DNA from: Mixophyes australis
Taxonomy: Eukaryota > Chordata > Amphibia > Anura > Limnodynastidae
Direction of reading: 5' to 3'
NCBI GenBank assembly: GCA_036250195.1
Contig: JAVHZZ010000011.1
Location: 58,160,919 to 58,224,918, forward strand
DNA: 64,000 nucleotides
Shown one piece after another: positions 49,905 to 61,572 of the stretch (position 1 is the first letter of the stretch; every line of letters starts with the position of its first letter). Below the pieces are notes generated by a model that saw only the letters and a program-made list of their open reading frames with translations, did no database searches and was not told the DNA's origin. Position numbers and translations under genes: made by a program.

Positions 49905-50575
49905 GTTAAAGTTGCCCTCTGTTGCCCCTGTTTTTGTACCCATCTGTGACCCCTGTTTTTGTACCCATCTGTGACCCCTGCTGCCCCTGTTTTTGTACCC
50001 ATCTGTGACCTCTGTTGCCCCTGTTTTTGTACCCATCTGTGACCCTTGTTGCCCCTGTTTTTGTACCCATCTGTGACCTCTGTTGCCCGTTTTGTACCCA
50101 TCTGTGACTTCTGTGCCCATCTGTGACCTCTGTTGCCCCTGTTTTTGTACCCATCTGTGACCTCTGTTGCCCCTGTTTTTGTACCCATTTGTGACCTCTG
50201 TTGCCCCTGTTTTTGTACCCATCTGTGACCTCTGTTGCCCCTGTTTTTGTACCCATCTGTGACCTTTGTTGCCCCTGTTTTTGTACCCATCTGTGACCCC
50301 TGTTGCCCCTGTTTTTGTACCCATCTGTGACCTCTGTTGCACCTGTTTTTGTACCCATCTGTGACCTCTGTGCCCATTTTTGTACCCATTTGTAACCTCT
50401 GTTGCCCATTTTTGTACCCATCTGTGACCTCTGTTGCCCATTTTTGTACCCATCTGGGACCTCTGTTGCCCCTGTTTTTGTCCCCATCTGGGACCTCTGT
50501 TGCCCCTGTTTTTGTCCCCATCTGGGACCTCTGTTGCCCCTGTTTTTGTCCCCATCTGGGACCTCTGTTGCCCCA
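49905..50575 (-). repeat. 34-bp minisatellite inside hAT
   Basis: About 20 units of GTTGCCCCTGTTTTTGTACC followed by CATCTGTGACCTCT. Some units lack part (for example GTTGCCCGTTTTGTACC near 50085). The last three to four units use GTCCCCATCTGGGACC. Since 34 is not a multiple of 3, three units give one repeat of an 11-12-codon cycle in each frame; the resulting open frames of 240-270 codons on the minus strand are not genes. Confidence 0.95.
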
Positions 50576-50701
50576 TGAAGAATCACTTTTGTTTTGTTTT
50601 GCTCTGCCCCTTTCAACTTCCATTTTTTATTCTTACCTTTTACTTGCCTTTCTTTCTTCTGTACTGTTTTATTCTGTCTTCTTCTGTTCTTTTCTTCTGT
50701 C

Positions 50702-50763
50702 ACTCCTCGCTGCACTGCTCTTCATTGACAATATTTTTAAGGAAGAGCAGTGCAGGGAGGAGT
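50702..50763. repeat. 22-bp hairpin in hAT right part
   Basis: ACTCCTCGCTGCACTGCTCTTC at 50702-50723 (quoted arms are 22 nt; key core CTGCACTGCTCTTC) pairs with 50742-50763 with one mismatch around an 18-nt loop. Subterminal hairpins of this kind are common in non-autonomous hAT elements. Confidence 0.85.
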
Positions 50764-51059
50764 TTTTTTTCTGATGGCGATTTTTTTTTTTTTATCTGAC
50801 GGCCAGACTGACAGCTGACGACCAAGCGGGGGGGGAGGGTGGCAGGCAGAGGGGAGCGCTCAGCGTTCCCCCACCTTGCCCACCCAAGGCAGCTCACCGC
50901 TGGCCCGCGGCACCCCTGTGACCTCGCTACGACTCCCTGGCGCACAGTTTGGGAAACTCCGGTCTAACCTGTGCACCTCAACACTACACATTGTGAGAAG
51001 GGCTTACAAACAGTTAAAAGCAACTAACAATGCAATGCAAACTATGCAAATAACACAGC

Positions 51060-52630
51060 TATAGTTATCAACCAGAAATCTAAAAAAAGTAGTAGATTTG
51101 AGGACTTACATGATCCATATTGATAAGTATCAATATACCCGCATCTATGAATTATTTTAAATTTAATATGTACCGGATAGTCCTCATGGCTGCAGTCAAG
51201 AAGCAAGGGTTTACAGTCTGGCCCTAACTGGACAATATCCTTGTGATAAGAAAATCAAAGGATATTGTACAAACAAGGTGATCTCTTTTCTTCAGGAACA
51301 CAGATGGATCATAAATATGACAGTCATCTTACACCTTCATAACAAATACGATACCTAGGAGTCCAGAAAGATACATTAAGAGTATCTAAAAAGTGTCACT
51401 GCCAGAGGAATGACTGTGCAGAATATGACAATGGACACATCAGATTCAGACATAGGAGCAACATTCAATTAAGAACTGTCTCAGGCAACTGAGGATGTTT
51501 TATTGCACATGAGAAAACCTCAATTGGAATTACTCGACCATTGGCATCACAATTAACAACTCTAAACAATGGAATCAGTCTTACCAAGAGTGCCAGCAAT
51601 TCTTCATCTAAACCCAGGTACGCTCGCCTTGATAGGCTGGATATTGAGCAGTCGTTGCTCAAGCATAAAGAAGTGTCTGATAGAGTAAATCAATTGTTCC
51701 TGAACATCAGAAAACAAAATTAAGTCATAATTTATTACAGGATTTGGAAGAAATTAATCTTGTGATGCAAACACAAATCAATTAATCCAGTCTTCATGAG
51801 CATCCCACAGGTGCTGGATTTTCAAGAAGTCCTAGACAGGTCGGTCTCTCTCAAAACATTGAACGTCCAGTTCTCAACACATAGCATCAGTTTGTACACA
51901 AGACTGGTATCAGACGTTCTTGTATCACAATTTTTGAGGCAGTAAAGAGAAGTCAGCCTTGTATGAGACTTGGCACTATGGGATCTTAATCTTATAGGCC
52001 ATAGTGATAAATCCATTTGAACTGCTATACAATAATCCCCATAAGTGACACACTCAAAGTGTTGTTCCTAGTGGCAATTATGTCCGTTAGAAGAATAAAG
52101 AAGAATCAGTGAAAATCATTACACAGACCTATAAGGGGAATACTCATAAGGTGTCAAAGTTCCTAAGGGCACCTTCACCAGAGCAGTGGTAACCTCTTGG
52201 GCGAGCAAAGTGCATGCCTCAGTGAATCAGATCTGTAAAGCAACAGGGTAGTTATCACTACATACCTTCTCCAGACATTATGTTTTCTATAGGATGTCAT
52301 TCAGAGATGCACAGTGTGGAAGAAAGTTATCGAAAACAATGGATCCATAAAATTTTACTTGCATCACGTTTTGGCGTTCCTTTATTATTTTGACCCATCC
52401 TATATTGATATCCTTGAATCCAAAGAGAAATGAAACAAATTATGTTAACCTATTAATTTTGTTTCCTTGTAGAACTCCATGGCAACTCCAATACTACCAC
52501 CTGTGTTGTTGGCTTATATATTAGGAAGAGGAGTCACATAATATTCCCTCTGGAGGAGTCTTACTGTTTCTGCACAGCTGATCAATGAATCTATTCATTA
52601 GCACTGCCATGGAGGAACAAAATTAAAAGA
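51060..52630 (+). pseudogene. DIRS-like retrotransposon: RNase H and tyrosine recombinase
   Basis: Plus-strand frames, with many stops, give in order: LQEHRWIINM and IRYLGVQ (RT end), MDTSDSDIGATF with MRKPQLELL (RNase H TDASxxGxGA and LELL blocks), LLKHKEVSDRVNQLFLNIRK, IYYRIWKKL, SIPQVLDFLQ, SVSLKTLNVQFS and WDLNLIGH (recombinase N-terminal part). VLFLVAIMSVRRIKK (about 52060) and ATSWASKVHASVNQICKA, then LHTFSRHYVF (52190-52290), follow, as in the DIRS tyrosine-recombinase C-terminal half. The YADD box of the RT is missing. The 3' end near 52630 has CATGGAGGAACAAAATTAAA. It is an old, inactive copy. Confidence 0.8.
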
Positions 52631-53717
52631 TACACATAATTTTTTATTTGTCCATTATGAACATTGTTGAAAAGGATGTATTAAAGAGTTCAGCTTCATT
52701 ATAAACTCCCTCTGACCAATTTGCCCTGTCTTAGTGACCCAATACTGTCAAATTAAATTTTTGTATGTATGTACTTGTACATTTTATTTTTTAGGATTAG
52801 ACTTGCTTTCTCTAAAAAGCCAGTGTTCAGTTTATACTTTTGCTATCCTGTTTTCCATTTTACAGATCTTGTTACTCAATATCTCTTTAGTCCCTTTAAA
52901 TTTTAACACTTTAAAAGTTCTCTTTTATCCCTCCATCACTTTTAGTCATTTCTTAATATTGCAATTTCTAGCATTCTAGACATGTTCATTGGGCTTTACC
53001 ATGCAAAACTATATATAGTGTGAAAAAGGAAGTGACGTCAAAACTTTTATCAGGAAGTTTACAAATTCACTTCAATTCAAATATCCAGGCGAAGATTTAA
53101 CAATACATAACAATTATTATTATTGCTGTTAATGGCTTCGCTAACAGTGAGGAAAACAGGGACATGCAAGTTAGACAAAATAAAACAAAAAAAACAAAGG
53201 GTTGGGAGGGCCACTGACCAAATGGTTTAAATGGTGCAAAACCTTTTTAGCTGTGCAGAATACTGTATAACATTATATATAATTGACATTTAAATGACCA
53301 AAGTGGATATAAGGTCTCTTTAAATATAGTGTACACTTACCTTAAATATGTTCTGCATAAATGTATATAAACTGGGACTCAAGACAACCTACAGTATGTA
53401 ATGTCAAATTCATACTGACCTTTTTTGGAGATCATTTAGAGATCTACCTGTACCACCAAGCACTACTTGATACTTAAAATACGTTTTTCCATGCAATAGT
53501 CAAAACCTCACCTCAGCATTAGGTGACAGTCAAGATGAACTCGTAAAAGATGTCATGCAAATACATATATACCTGAAAAGAAAAAGAAAGAAAAATAACT
53601 ATAAAAAAAAAAAAGTCTTTGACCAGTCAATGAGCTAAAGAGATGTAAAAGAAGGAAACATGCTTTTAAAGTCTACCAGTCATCCTTAAATATCTGGCCT
53701 GATTGTAATAATCAGGT
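52631..53717. other. Unclassified AT-rich DNA
   Basis: No gene or element recognised; contains a short A-rich tract near 53178. Confidence 0.4.
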
Positions 53718-53810
53718 TCTATTATTGTTATTTATAATTATAATAATTATTTATAATAATTATTATTATTTATGATAATAATCATTTATCATAATAATTT
53801 ATAATAAATT

Positions 53811-53841
<31 letters not shown>

Positions 53842-53845
53842 TTAG
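53718..53845. repeat. (ATT/AAT)n microsatellite
   Basis: Interrupted ATT and AAT repeats ending in a clean (AATAAT)n run to about 53842. Confidence 0.9.
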
Positions 53846-53904
53846 TAACCACTGTCAGTGAAAGCCACAGGTTCATTGATGCGAAACCACCACCTTTGGA
53901 TTCC

Positions 53905-53938
53905 AGCCACTAAGTCAGCATTAGCAGACTTAGTGGCT
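53905..53938. repeat. Perfect 12-bp hairpin
   Basis: AGCCACTAAGTC (53905-53916) and GACTTAGTGGCT (53927-53938) around a 10-nt loop. It may be the core of an old MITE, but no wider terminal structure was found. Confidence 0.7.
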
Positions 53939-54560
53939 TAGTAGCATTGTGAAATCACATGATTTTGTCAGTTTCTGAAAGTGCAAGCATCTGCATTTAC
54001 AGAAGGTTTAAGAAAAGTAAATTATAAAAAAAAAAAAAATCCAAGACAAACAGCCAAAACTAGATGGCATGGCAGCAGTGGAATGTTTCAACTTACCCAG
54101 GCAGGATGCTAAGCTTTTGACAAAGAAAGAACTCACAGATATTAGATGTTACCACCTGAATGCCTTCTGCTTTTGCTAGACATTTTATTTCAAAGTTGAT
54201 GCATAGAATGTTCTAAAACAAGCTGTGTTCAAACATTAATCTGCACATGCACAGATTGAAGACTACTAGATAATTATGTGAAACACAAAATATCTGTTTC
54301 AGAGTATCCTAGAATCAGTACAGGACTGAGCCAGTAAATAATTGTTTTCTCAAGGACACCAATTTCAAGTTTGACCACATTTAATGTTTCCGGTGTCTCA
54401 TGATTAACCTATACACTGCCAACACATGTAACACTGACTTTTAATGTTATTTCCAACAAACTAGCTGAATGGTCATTTAAGTTTACAACTATTGAGGAGG
54501 GTGCTGTACAGTCCGCAATACAAATAAAAACTCCACTAGCCACATCATACAAATACATAT
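53939..54560. other. Unclassified DNA
   Basis: Nothing recognised. Confidence 0.4.
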
Positions 54561-55370
54561 TGTGGCTGGATCACGTAGAAATAACTTATTGCAGATATTT
54601 ATTTCAATTAGGGGCACAGTATGCCATGTAGGAGGAAATTTGCTTTTCTAACTTCTGAAGGCAAGGAAATCATGCTAATAAAGTTTTTACATCTCAGAAG
54701 TGACCAACATATCTTTCTAGTCTGAATGCAGAGCAGGAGGTCATTACCTTTCTTTCCTGTGTAGTTTTTCACCCTGTATCTTAAAACCATTCTGAATAAT
54801 GCAATCAGCAAGTAATTTAGGAAATCACAGATTGATGTGAACTGAAGTTAAATTGTGTTCAATGCAAGATTAGAGAAAATATTACATTCTGATGGTAAAC
54901 ATTCAATGTAATATCTAAGACATTGTGGTAGCAGCTCAGAAGGGGGCTGGATTACCCTGTGCCAACATGTGTGTCAGAATCTGTATGAAAAGAGCCCTGT
55001 TTGACCAGGTTATGGACTATTCCATCTGGACGATCACTAGTACCACTAAACTAGTGTGGAAAGGTCCTTATCAGGACTATTGAGCAATAAAACATCACTG
55101 CTTCAAGATTCTGCTCGAGACTATTATCTGATGTATCCTATGACCAACAGATAAGAGCTTATACTCTAATCCGTTCCCTGGCTGTCCTGTGTCGAACTCC
55201 ATGTCTGTGTCAGCGCTCTGCCCACAGCAGAGGTACTGCAACATCTATACCAGCTACACAGAGGCGGTTCTAGGTGCTTTTGAAGGAGCCTGGTGGTGAC
55301 AGCTGACTTCTCCTACAGTTATTGCACAATTAGCATTTGCAGTCAGCGAGTGTCTGATGGTACGGTGACA
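54561..55370 (+). mobile_element. Diverged LTR related to 42237-43310
   Basis: Starts TGTGGCTGGATCACGTAGAA, compared with TGTGACTGGATCACTGATAA in the other LTR. It contains GAGCAATAAAACATCACTGC then TTCAAGA in the position of the other LTR's polyadenylation signal, and ends GGTGACA. The middle part is too diverged to follow by eye. No target duplication seen. Confidence 0.55.
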
Positions 55371-56100
55371 CCAGTAGGAGTGGTTAGTAACAGTCGGTTA
55401 CTGACAGTGACAAAGAAACCCACATAAACTGTGCAGGAACAACATTACTTCAATCTTCAGATCAGGTGGCGAAGTTAGCCCATTCGGTCATACAGTAGGT
55501 GGAGAACAAACAATTGCATTAGTATGTAATGTGAAAAAATAGCAATTACATCAGAAGATGCAGAACATAAAGAAACCTCCCCAAGAGGATAAAGAGGTGA
55601 TGGAAGGAAGAGTGCTGCTAGTGAGAGCTAAAATACCAGAGGGACAGATAACAAATGGAGACGATAGGTGTGGTGGGAAAAAAGTTGATCAGGCACGTAG
55701 AGCAGGAGGAATAAGTTAACTTAATAGAGGGTGGGGTGGGAGCACTTGAAAGATTGGAATTGGAGGTTGGGGTATAGTCTGGTTGATGGTTCCATAACAT
55801 CTGATCCTCAGAGTATGGCTGAAGAATTTGCTAAATTTTATGAACACCTACCTGGCAGTCATAAGATTGACCACTCAAAGAGACAGATGATAGATTTCTT
55901 TAATTACATGTTGCTGAAATTGACCAGCTTGAGTGCACTATTTTGACTCTTAGCTGGAAAAACACATCAAAGGTCACTGAGCCGAGTGAATTTTGATACA
56001 TAATAAAAGTTATCTATCCATTTTTATGTTGTATTTTACTTTTGCTTAAGTAAGCAAGATGTCTGTTACAAGGTTACAGAAAGAGCCTGTGAGAGGCAAC
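55371..56100. other. Unclassified DNA
   Basis: Nothing recognised. A G-rich and A-rich stretch lies at 55550-55770. Confidence 0.4.
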
Positions 56101-56466
56101 ATCATCATCACCATTTATTTATATAGCGCCACTGATTCCGCAGCGCAGCAGAGAACTCATTCACATCTGTCCCTGCCCCACTGGAGCTCACAGTCTAAAT
56201 TCCCTGGTATAGACACACACTCACACACACACACACACACAGACAGAGAGGGAGACAGACAGACAGGTACAGACTAGGGTCAGTTTTGATAGTAGCCAAG
56301 TAACCTACTAGTATGTTTGTGGAGTGTAGGAGGAAACCGGAGGAAACCCACGCAAACACAGGGAGAACATACAAACTCCACACAGATAAGGCCATGTTTG
56401 GGAATTGAACTCATGACCCCAGTGCTGTGAGGCAGTAGTGCTACCACTACGCCACCGTGCTGCCCC
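56101..56466 (-). mobile_element. V-SINE-type tRNA-derived SINE
   Basis: Read on the minus strand it begins GGGCAGCACGGTGGCGTAGT and has an A box (TGGCGTAGTGG) and a B box (AGTTCAATTCC) of a tRNA-derived polymerase III promoter. The V-SINE conserved central core follows (GGAGTTTGTATGTTCTCCC and GTTTCCTCC, 56320-56390). It ends in an ATATAAATAAATGGTGATG then GAT tail at 56101. A (CA)n and (GACA)n tract (56212-56268) interrupts the 3' half. It is a dead copy; the tRNA-like head is not a functional tRNA gene. Confidence 0.78.
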
Positions 56467-56633
56467 TGAGGAATTGTATGAAGTAGTTATGCAAATGAAA
56501 CAGACAACCCTTTGAGCTAAAAAGATAAGCACAGGGCCAGTGAGACATATTTTGAAGATAGTTGCTTAAAGCTAGAAAGATGTAAATTTTGTTGCTAGTA
56601 ACTTATTCAAAAGGCCACAATTACCGAGGGTGC

Positions 56634-56765
56634 CAGGATGCACTGCTTATGCCACCCTGTCTGTTGTTGCTGGGAACCGGCTGGGCTTACTTTGCCACCA
56701 TTCCCTTTCGGTATCCCAAATGCGCCCTCTCTAACCGCAGTAGGAGGGGCTTCACTGCCTCTCCA
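56634..56765 (-). mobile_element. LTR fragment related to 40852-41950
   Basis: Carries TATGCCACCCTGTCTG, GGGCTTACTTTGCCACCATT, CCCAAATGCGCCCTCT and GTAGGAGGGGCTTC, the same as the outer end of the LTR at 40852, in the same orientation. Only this end is present. Confidence 0.7.
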
Positions 56766-56842
56766 ATTTGTTCCTATGGTCCTCAGGCTCTGCTGGTTTC
56801 AGAACTCTCTGTAAGATGAGGTCTGAAACCAGCATGTATGTG

Positions 56843-56857
56843 TACACACACACACAC

Positions 56858-56912
<55 letters not shown>
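56843..56912. repeat. (CA)n-(TA)n-(CA)n microsatellite
   Basis: Compound dinucleotide run directly after the LTR fragment. Confidence 0.95.
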
Positions 56913-56914
<2 letters not shown>

Positions 56915-57059
56915 CATGTGAGAATTGTGAATTGACCGAGGGGGCCAGCTGTATTTTGAGAACTCACTACAGCAACAAAAACCTAACGAAGGACAGGCAA
57001 GTGCTAAATATTCTCTTTACTAGAGTATTTAGAATATTTTGCACATTGAACCACTAAAA

Positions 57060-57735
57060 CACAGTGGAAAGATTAGGGAAGGAAGAAACCATATTTTCAG
57101 ATGACAATAACCCTTATAAAGTTAACACAAAACAAGCAACTAACTGAAAAATGATAGAGAAGGTCCAATGTATAAAATGTATGATCATGGATTTTGGTCC
57201 TAACTATTGTACTATCTATACATTTAATGGAGTTCATGTGAAGATATTACAGAGGCAAAATAATTTAGCTTGTAAACTGCAAGGTGAATAGGTGCACACC
57301 ATGCTAGACAACTGCTTCAAGAGGTAATAAAGTATAAGAGATAAACTATTTTCATAGTAAAGCAAATGAAGGGGTCAAATTATAATAAAAAATTTGACTA
57401 ATTGGGCTTATGTACTTTTGAAAAAGTCCTTAGGATACCTAATAAGCAGCAAAATATATTTAAGAATAATATAAGGATTTGCCTGACAAGCTTTTTTGAC
57501 TCGGCAAAGCACTGATGAGAAGTAGGGAGCCATCCACTAAGATTGAACAAAAAGGGACTATATACTGTGAGGGTATTGATGGAATTCACAACCGACACAC
57601 CTAGTAATGGCAGATGTTTTTGCTTTTTTTTTGTAATCCATTTGATGCCTTTCTTACAGGCAATGGTATCAATGGTTATAACATGCATATTAAACAATTG
57701 TGATGATTGAATCAGACTTCGCCCAATTGCCATGT
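57060..57735 (+). pseudogene. CR1/Rex1-like LINE, decayed 3' part
   Basis: Plus frames give KCMIMDFGPNYCTIYTFNGV (family KCKVMHFG...YxLNG), and near the end a NSxPxxxxMADVFAFF-like stretch with IDGxNGYNMHIK-type residues. The order is that of the CR1-group RT end and 3' tail. Heavily frameshifted. It is a separate copy from the one at 1-870. Confidence 0.5.
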
Positions 57736-58600
57736 ATAATGATAAGAAAATGATATCTGCGCTCTAATTTTCCATTTTAGGTGTAGTGATGAAATAAAAT
57801 GCTCAGGAGCTGCTTAAAGGCTAGATTGTCCAAACGGCATGTATACAAGATAGCTAGCAGTTAAATGTCCATTTGTCAGTGCCTCCGATTAGTCCAATGA
57901 ATAAATAAATGTTCCTTAGAGATTGGTTGGATAAAATTGAAGTCTTAAACGGTATTCAAAACAGTTTAATCTTCCGACTTGATATGTTAAGGATTCAACA
58001 ATTCAGAAAATCATGTTACTTTGTCCACACTTGGATAGATAAAAGTATTCTGTAGATTGTCCACTTTTTCCAGCAGTTTAATACCTCAAAAAAAGCCAAA
58101 AAAGAGAAGGATAAATGTCTTATCCAATGTGTCAGTGACTTGTAGCTTGAGGAAAAATTATACTCACGCTGGGATCGATGTTCTGGGACAGCTGCTGTTC
58201 CACTGGTACTATTTCGGTGCTTTCATGTGAGCGAGTACGCATGTAAAAGTGAATCTGGGAATTAGTTGAGGTAAATGCAATCTGTTTATTAGTATTACTA
58301 TATACACACAGGTTAAAATGGCATATATACAAATTCCAGAAAGGAGTGATCGCTTAAAGCAGCAAAGTACTCGATGAAAGAAAAATAGTCCATGTTTTCC
58401 ACTCCAAAACACAGGATTTTAGAGTAGCGGATAGTATCTTGTAGAAATTGTGCAAGAACTCATCTAACATGTTTCAGTTTACAATAAAAAATCCTTCCTC
58501 CTAGATTTTTATGCAAATGAAGGATCTCTGAATGTCTAGACTGACAAGGGACATAGGGTTCCTCCTGCGTAATCCTTTTGGTCAATAGTGATCTTGAACA
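57736..58600. other. Unclassified DNA
   Basis: Nothing recognised. Confidence 0.4.
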
Positions 58601-58798
58601 CATGGGGAGATTCAATTGCCGGCGATGGACACCGCACTGTGCACATTGCTGGCAATTATGATAGAAATCTCCAATCATCTTTCCTCGTACCTCTATGGGG
58701 TGCAAGGAAAAATACAAAGAAAAATGAGCGGAGATTACAGCCATAACATCGGCGCGAGGTGCCTCCGCGGATTGTTGCATGTCAAATTAGTGTCCCTC
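58601..58798. mobile_element. Possible MITE
   Basis: Begins GGGGAGATTCAATTGCCGG; the minus strand from the right end begins GGGACACTAATTTGACATG, a weak match. The left end resembles the MITE at 60536. Ends and class uncertain. Confidence 0.35.
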
Positions 58799-60535
58799 AT
58801 GTATGGTTGTCAAACAGTAACTATGCTCAATCTATAAGTAAGCTGGCTGATAAGCTGCTATGTACTGGTAGTAATTGTCTATTGATTGGTAGGCCATGGT
58901 TATTAAAGTACATAATCCTAAACATCAATGACTGCCGTATGGATCTTTATAATAGACAGAGGTATATGTTGGTCAGAAGTAAAAATTGAAGTCTTTGAGC
59001 TGCTAATTTGTGTACATCTCTAGGGAACCTGTGCGCCCCAGATATAAATATCGCCCTCACAGTCCTTATCCATATCACCTTGTTGGTATATTCATTGATG
59101 AATCGAGTGAACTAATAGCATTGTATCACTTCTTATACCGCCAAGGCAGCATACAGTAGAAAAGCATTACGCACTACTGGGGTATGTTCAATTCTGGATC
59201 TTATAATGTGTCACTTGATACCTTGCAAGCTATACTGTATCTTGTCATTATACATGTGTAATGGAGTCTGACATTTATCCAAAAAGTACATAGATGTTAT
59301 TTCAGTATGTATTGGGTACATTAGTACAGAATGACAGGCAATAACTGAAGAAGGTGGAGTCCATTGATTTGAAGTGTATATCTCTTTAGCCAATACCATC
59401 AAAAAAACAAGTTAGCATACTGACTTTATGATGCATGATATTGCCTGGTCAGTGCGTATTGTATCTGATAGGTGCACTCCGCTTGGCCTGTATCATGTGA
59501 TTATGGACCGTACTTTTAGATTTATATTAAATCCTGCCATGTGGGTTTTAAGGAAATATTTGTTTTCACTCTGTGAGGTAAAATTGGCAGGTTACCTCCT
59601 TAGGTTTGTTTTGCCTTCCTCTGGATAAATACATTGGGGATTTATAGGAGGTTGAACCTAATTGACACAAGTCTTTCTTCAACGACACAACTATGTAGCT
59701 TTGATAGCTAGGCATGACTAGGTAACTTTTGCAAGTTTATGAGTTCTATGTTGGCAGAAAGGAGAATGGTAAAATAAACAGTACCCATCTGACTTCATGG
59801 TATTTGGTCATGCAGACAGACTGACACATGACTGTATCCTTCCAATTTGGAATCCCATGCAAGTGACCATATTGGACAGATCTGAAGTTTAGTGATCATG
59901 CAAAATATCTAAAACTTAACATATGTAACCAGCTTGTGGTCTGTGAGGTGAAGTTGTAAATCTGAACCAATATTCATATGAATTTAACCCATCAATATGA
60001 ATATTAGACTGTGGCTCAATTATGTCACTAGTTTCGAGCAAATAGACAGTCTGCATTTTGTTTGAGCCTGCAAAATGGATGCATCCACTTTAAGTGCACA
60101 CAAGGGGTATTGATACACATTTGCTGTGTGTTTTATTTATTTTTTCCCCATATTACATGCAGGGAGAATGGGGGGGGGGGGGGCGGACAAATGCAAAAAA
60201 AACAGATAACCGATCACACTGCTACAGTCAAGATTGACTTCTCAACATGATGGACAGAAGAAAGTAGTGTGTCCTCCACCCTCTGTGTTCTACATTTACC
60301 AGAGACTTAAAAAAAAAAAAAAAAAAATACCACAGGAGGGATCAAAACTGTCCAGGTGCAATTATCCTAAGAGCATCCTGAATTCTGCAGAACTAGCATG
60401 TAGACTTCTGTTATACAGTTCTCCACAGTATCAATCTCTTAACATTTTAAGGGGCAGACTCAAAATCAAGCAATGTACAGTCAGAACCTCAAGTGGTTCT
60501 GAAATCTTCTCTCATTTTTGCTCACACATCTATAA
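58799..60535. other. Unclassified DNA with homopolymer runs
   Basis: Contains a G run at 60171-60182 and an A run near 60310-60327. No gene or element recognised. Confidence 0.4.
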
Positions 60536-60725
60536 GGGAGATTCAATTAAGAGCGAAGTGCCTCGTTTGTCTATTATACGTGCCGAATGCAGGGGGAGAA
60601 ATTCAATTCCAGGCCCCGCTACGTTCATCACGCCTGTAAAATAGTTCCCAATTACACTCATTTTTGCTCACGCCTCTGCCAGGTGTACAGACAAGCAAGG
60701 CACTTTGCTCAGAATTTAATTTCCC
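60536..60725. mobile_element. MITE with ~27-bp inverted ends
   Basis: The left end GGGAGATTCAATTAAGAGCG continues AAGTGCC. The minus strand from the right end reads GGGAAATTAAATTCTGAGCA then AAGTGCC, matching at about 20 of 27 positions. The motif CTCATTTTTGCTCAC occurs just before the left end (60511) and inside (60658). No clear target duplication. Confidence 0.5.
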
Positions 60726-61384
60726 CATGTGAGATGTAAGCATAAATAATCAAATAGTTTAACCAAGAACAACCTATGGAGAAATATACACCATAAAACA
60801 ACACTGTAGTTTACATTAGTACAGTCCCACAGATGGAGAAAGCCTAATCCTCAGATTTTACAATTACTTCATTATTATAACTGCAACAAATTATTAGGGA
60901 ACAGTTACCCATACCAAAGCCAAACCGACACGTCTGACTACACCGTATATAATTGGTAGTAATAAATATTTAGTAAATGTGCTAACCTTTTTTTAACAGC
61001 AAGACGTGAATGAAATAAGTAGCATAAATGTTTTTAGGATAATGCCAACGGTGGACGTGATCACTAAAAATAATTCTGTATCTAAGCATAAATGACGCAA
61101 CTATTAACATGCGCAAACATCTGTATTATTCCCTTTACATCCTACTTAGAATGACATTTGCAATATTTAACCCAGACGAATATGTTTCGCTGTCATTGTA
61201 AAACGCACTGCACACGTACAGAGAAGCGTATGAACTCACCTCACCAATTAGATAAACAGTTTGAAAACCAACGATATCATGAATCTTATCTCTCGGTTAT
61301 ATGGTTTCCCATTGAAGTTAACACTCCATATTAGCAATAGGTAGCGGCTAAATGGTAGCGGCTAAATCCCCTTCGGGTTAGGTA
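60726..61384. other. Unclassified DNA
   Basis: Nothing recognised. Confidence 0.4.
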
Positions 61385-61440
61385 CCCTGGCACGTCAATA
61401 TGACGTCACAGGGTCATGTGATCGCAGCGGTCACATGGTA
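61385..61440 (+). promoter_or_regulatory. CRE palindrome and E-box-like sites
   Basis: A 13-bp imperfect palindrome (CCCTGGCACGTCA and TGACGTCACAGGG) surrounds ATA and contains a full cAMP-response element, TGACGTCA (61401-61408). Two CANNTG boxes (CATGTG, CACATG) follow within 30 bp. The patch is GC-rich compared with its flanks. A promoter role is inference; no transcript evidence is available here. Confidence 0.3.
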
Positions 61441-61532
61441 CAAAGTATTAGGCGGGCTGCTGAAAGGCTGTATTATCTGTGCAGGAGCGCCATCGTTTCT
61501 TTCGGATCTTGGCTGCTATCGTGTACAAAAAG

Positions 61533-61538
61533 GTAAGT
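61533..61538 (+). other. Possible splice donor
   Basis: AAAAAG followed by GTAAGTAG matches the donor consensus. With the CRE patch 130 bp upstream and acceptor-like TTTTCCCTCACAG at 63731-63743 and 63784-63796, a non-coding first exon with the minisatellite as intron is conceivable. Weak evidence only. Confidence 0.22.
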
Positions 61539-61572
61539 AGAAGGGAAGCTAGTGTTTGTGAGTGTGTGGTGG

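Larger units (their letters stand above)
49591..50961. mobile_element. Non-autonomous hAT transposon carrying a minisatellite
   Basis: The left end CAGTGGTTCCCAAACTTTCT and the minus-strand right end CGGAGTTTCCCAAACTGTG form imperfect hAT terminal repeats. GTCTAACC flanks both sides (49583-49590 and 50962-50969), an exact 8-bp target duplication. No transposase is encoded; the inside is a 34-bp tandem array plus a strong hairpin. It is unrelated by sequence to the hAT at 871-6029. Confidence 0.92.

Noticed and set aside
49817..50800. Open frames with repeated Gly-His-Arg-Trp and Met-Gly-Thr-Lys motifs
   Set aside because: They are translations of the 34-bp minisatellite inside a hAT element; three frames are open on one strand.
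56399..56466. tRNA gene with A and B boxes
   Set aside because: The boxes belong to the head of a V-SINE; no cloverleaf acceptor stem or anticodon arm is convincing.
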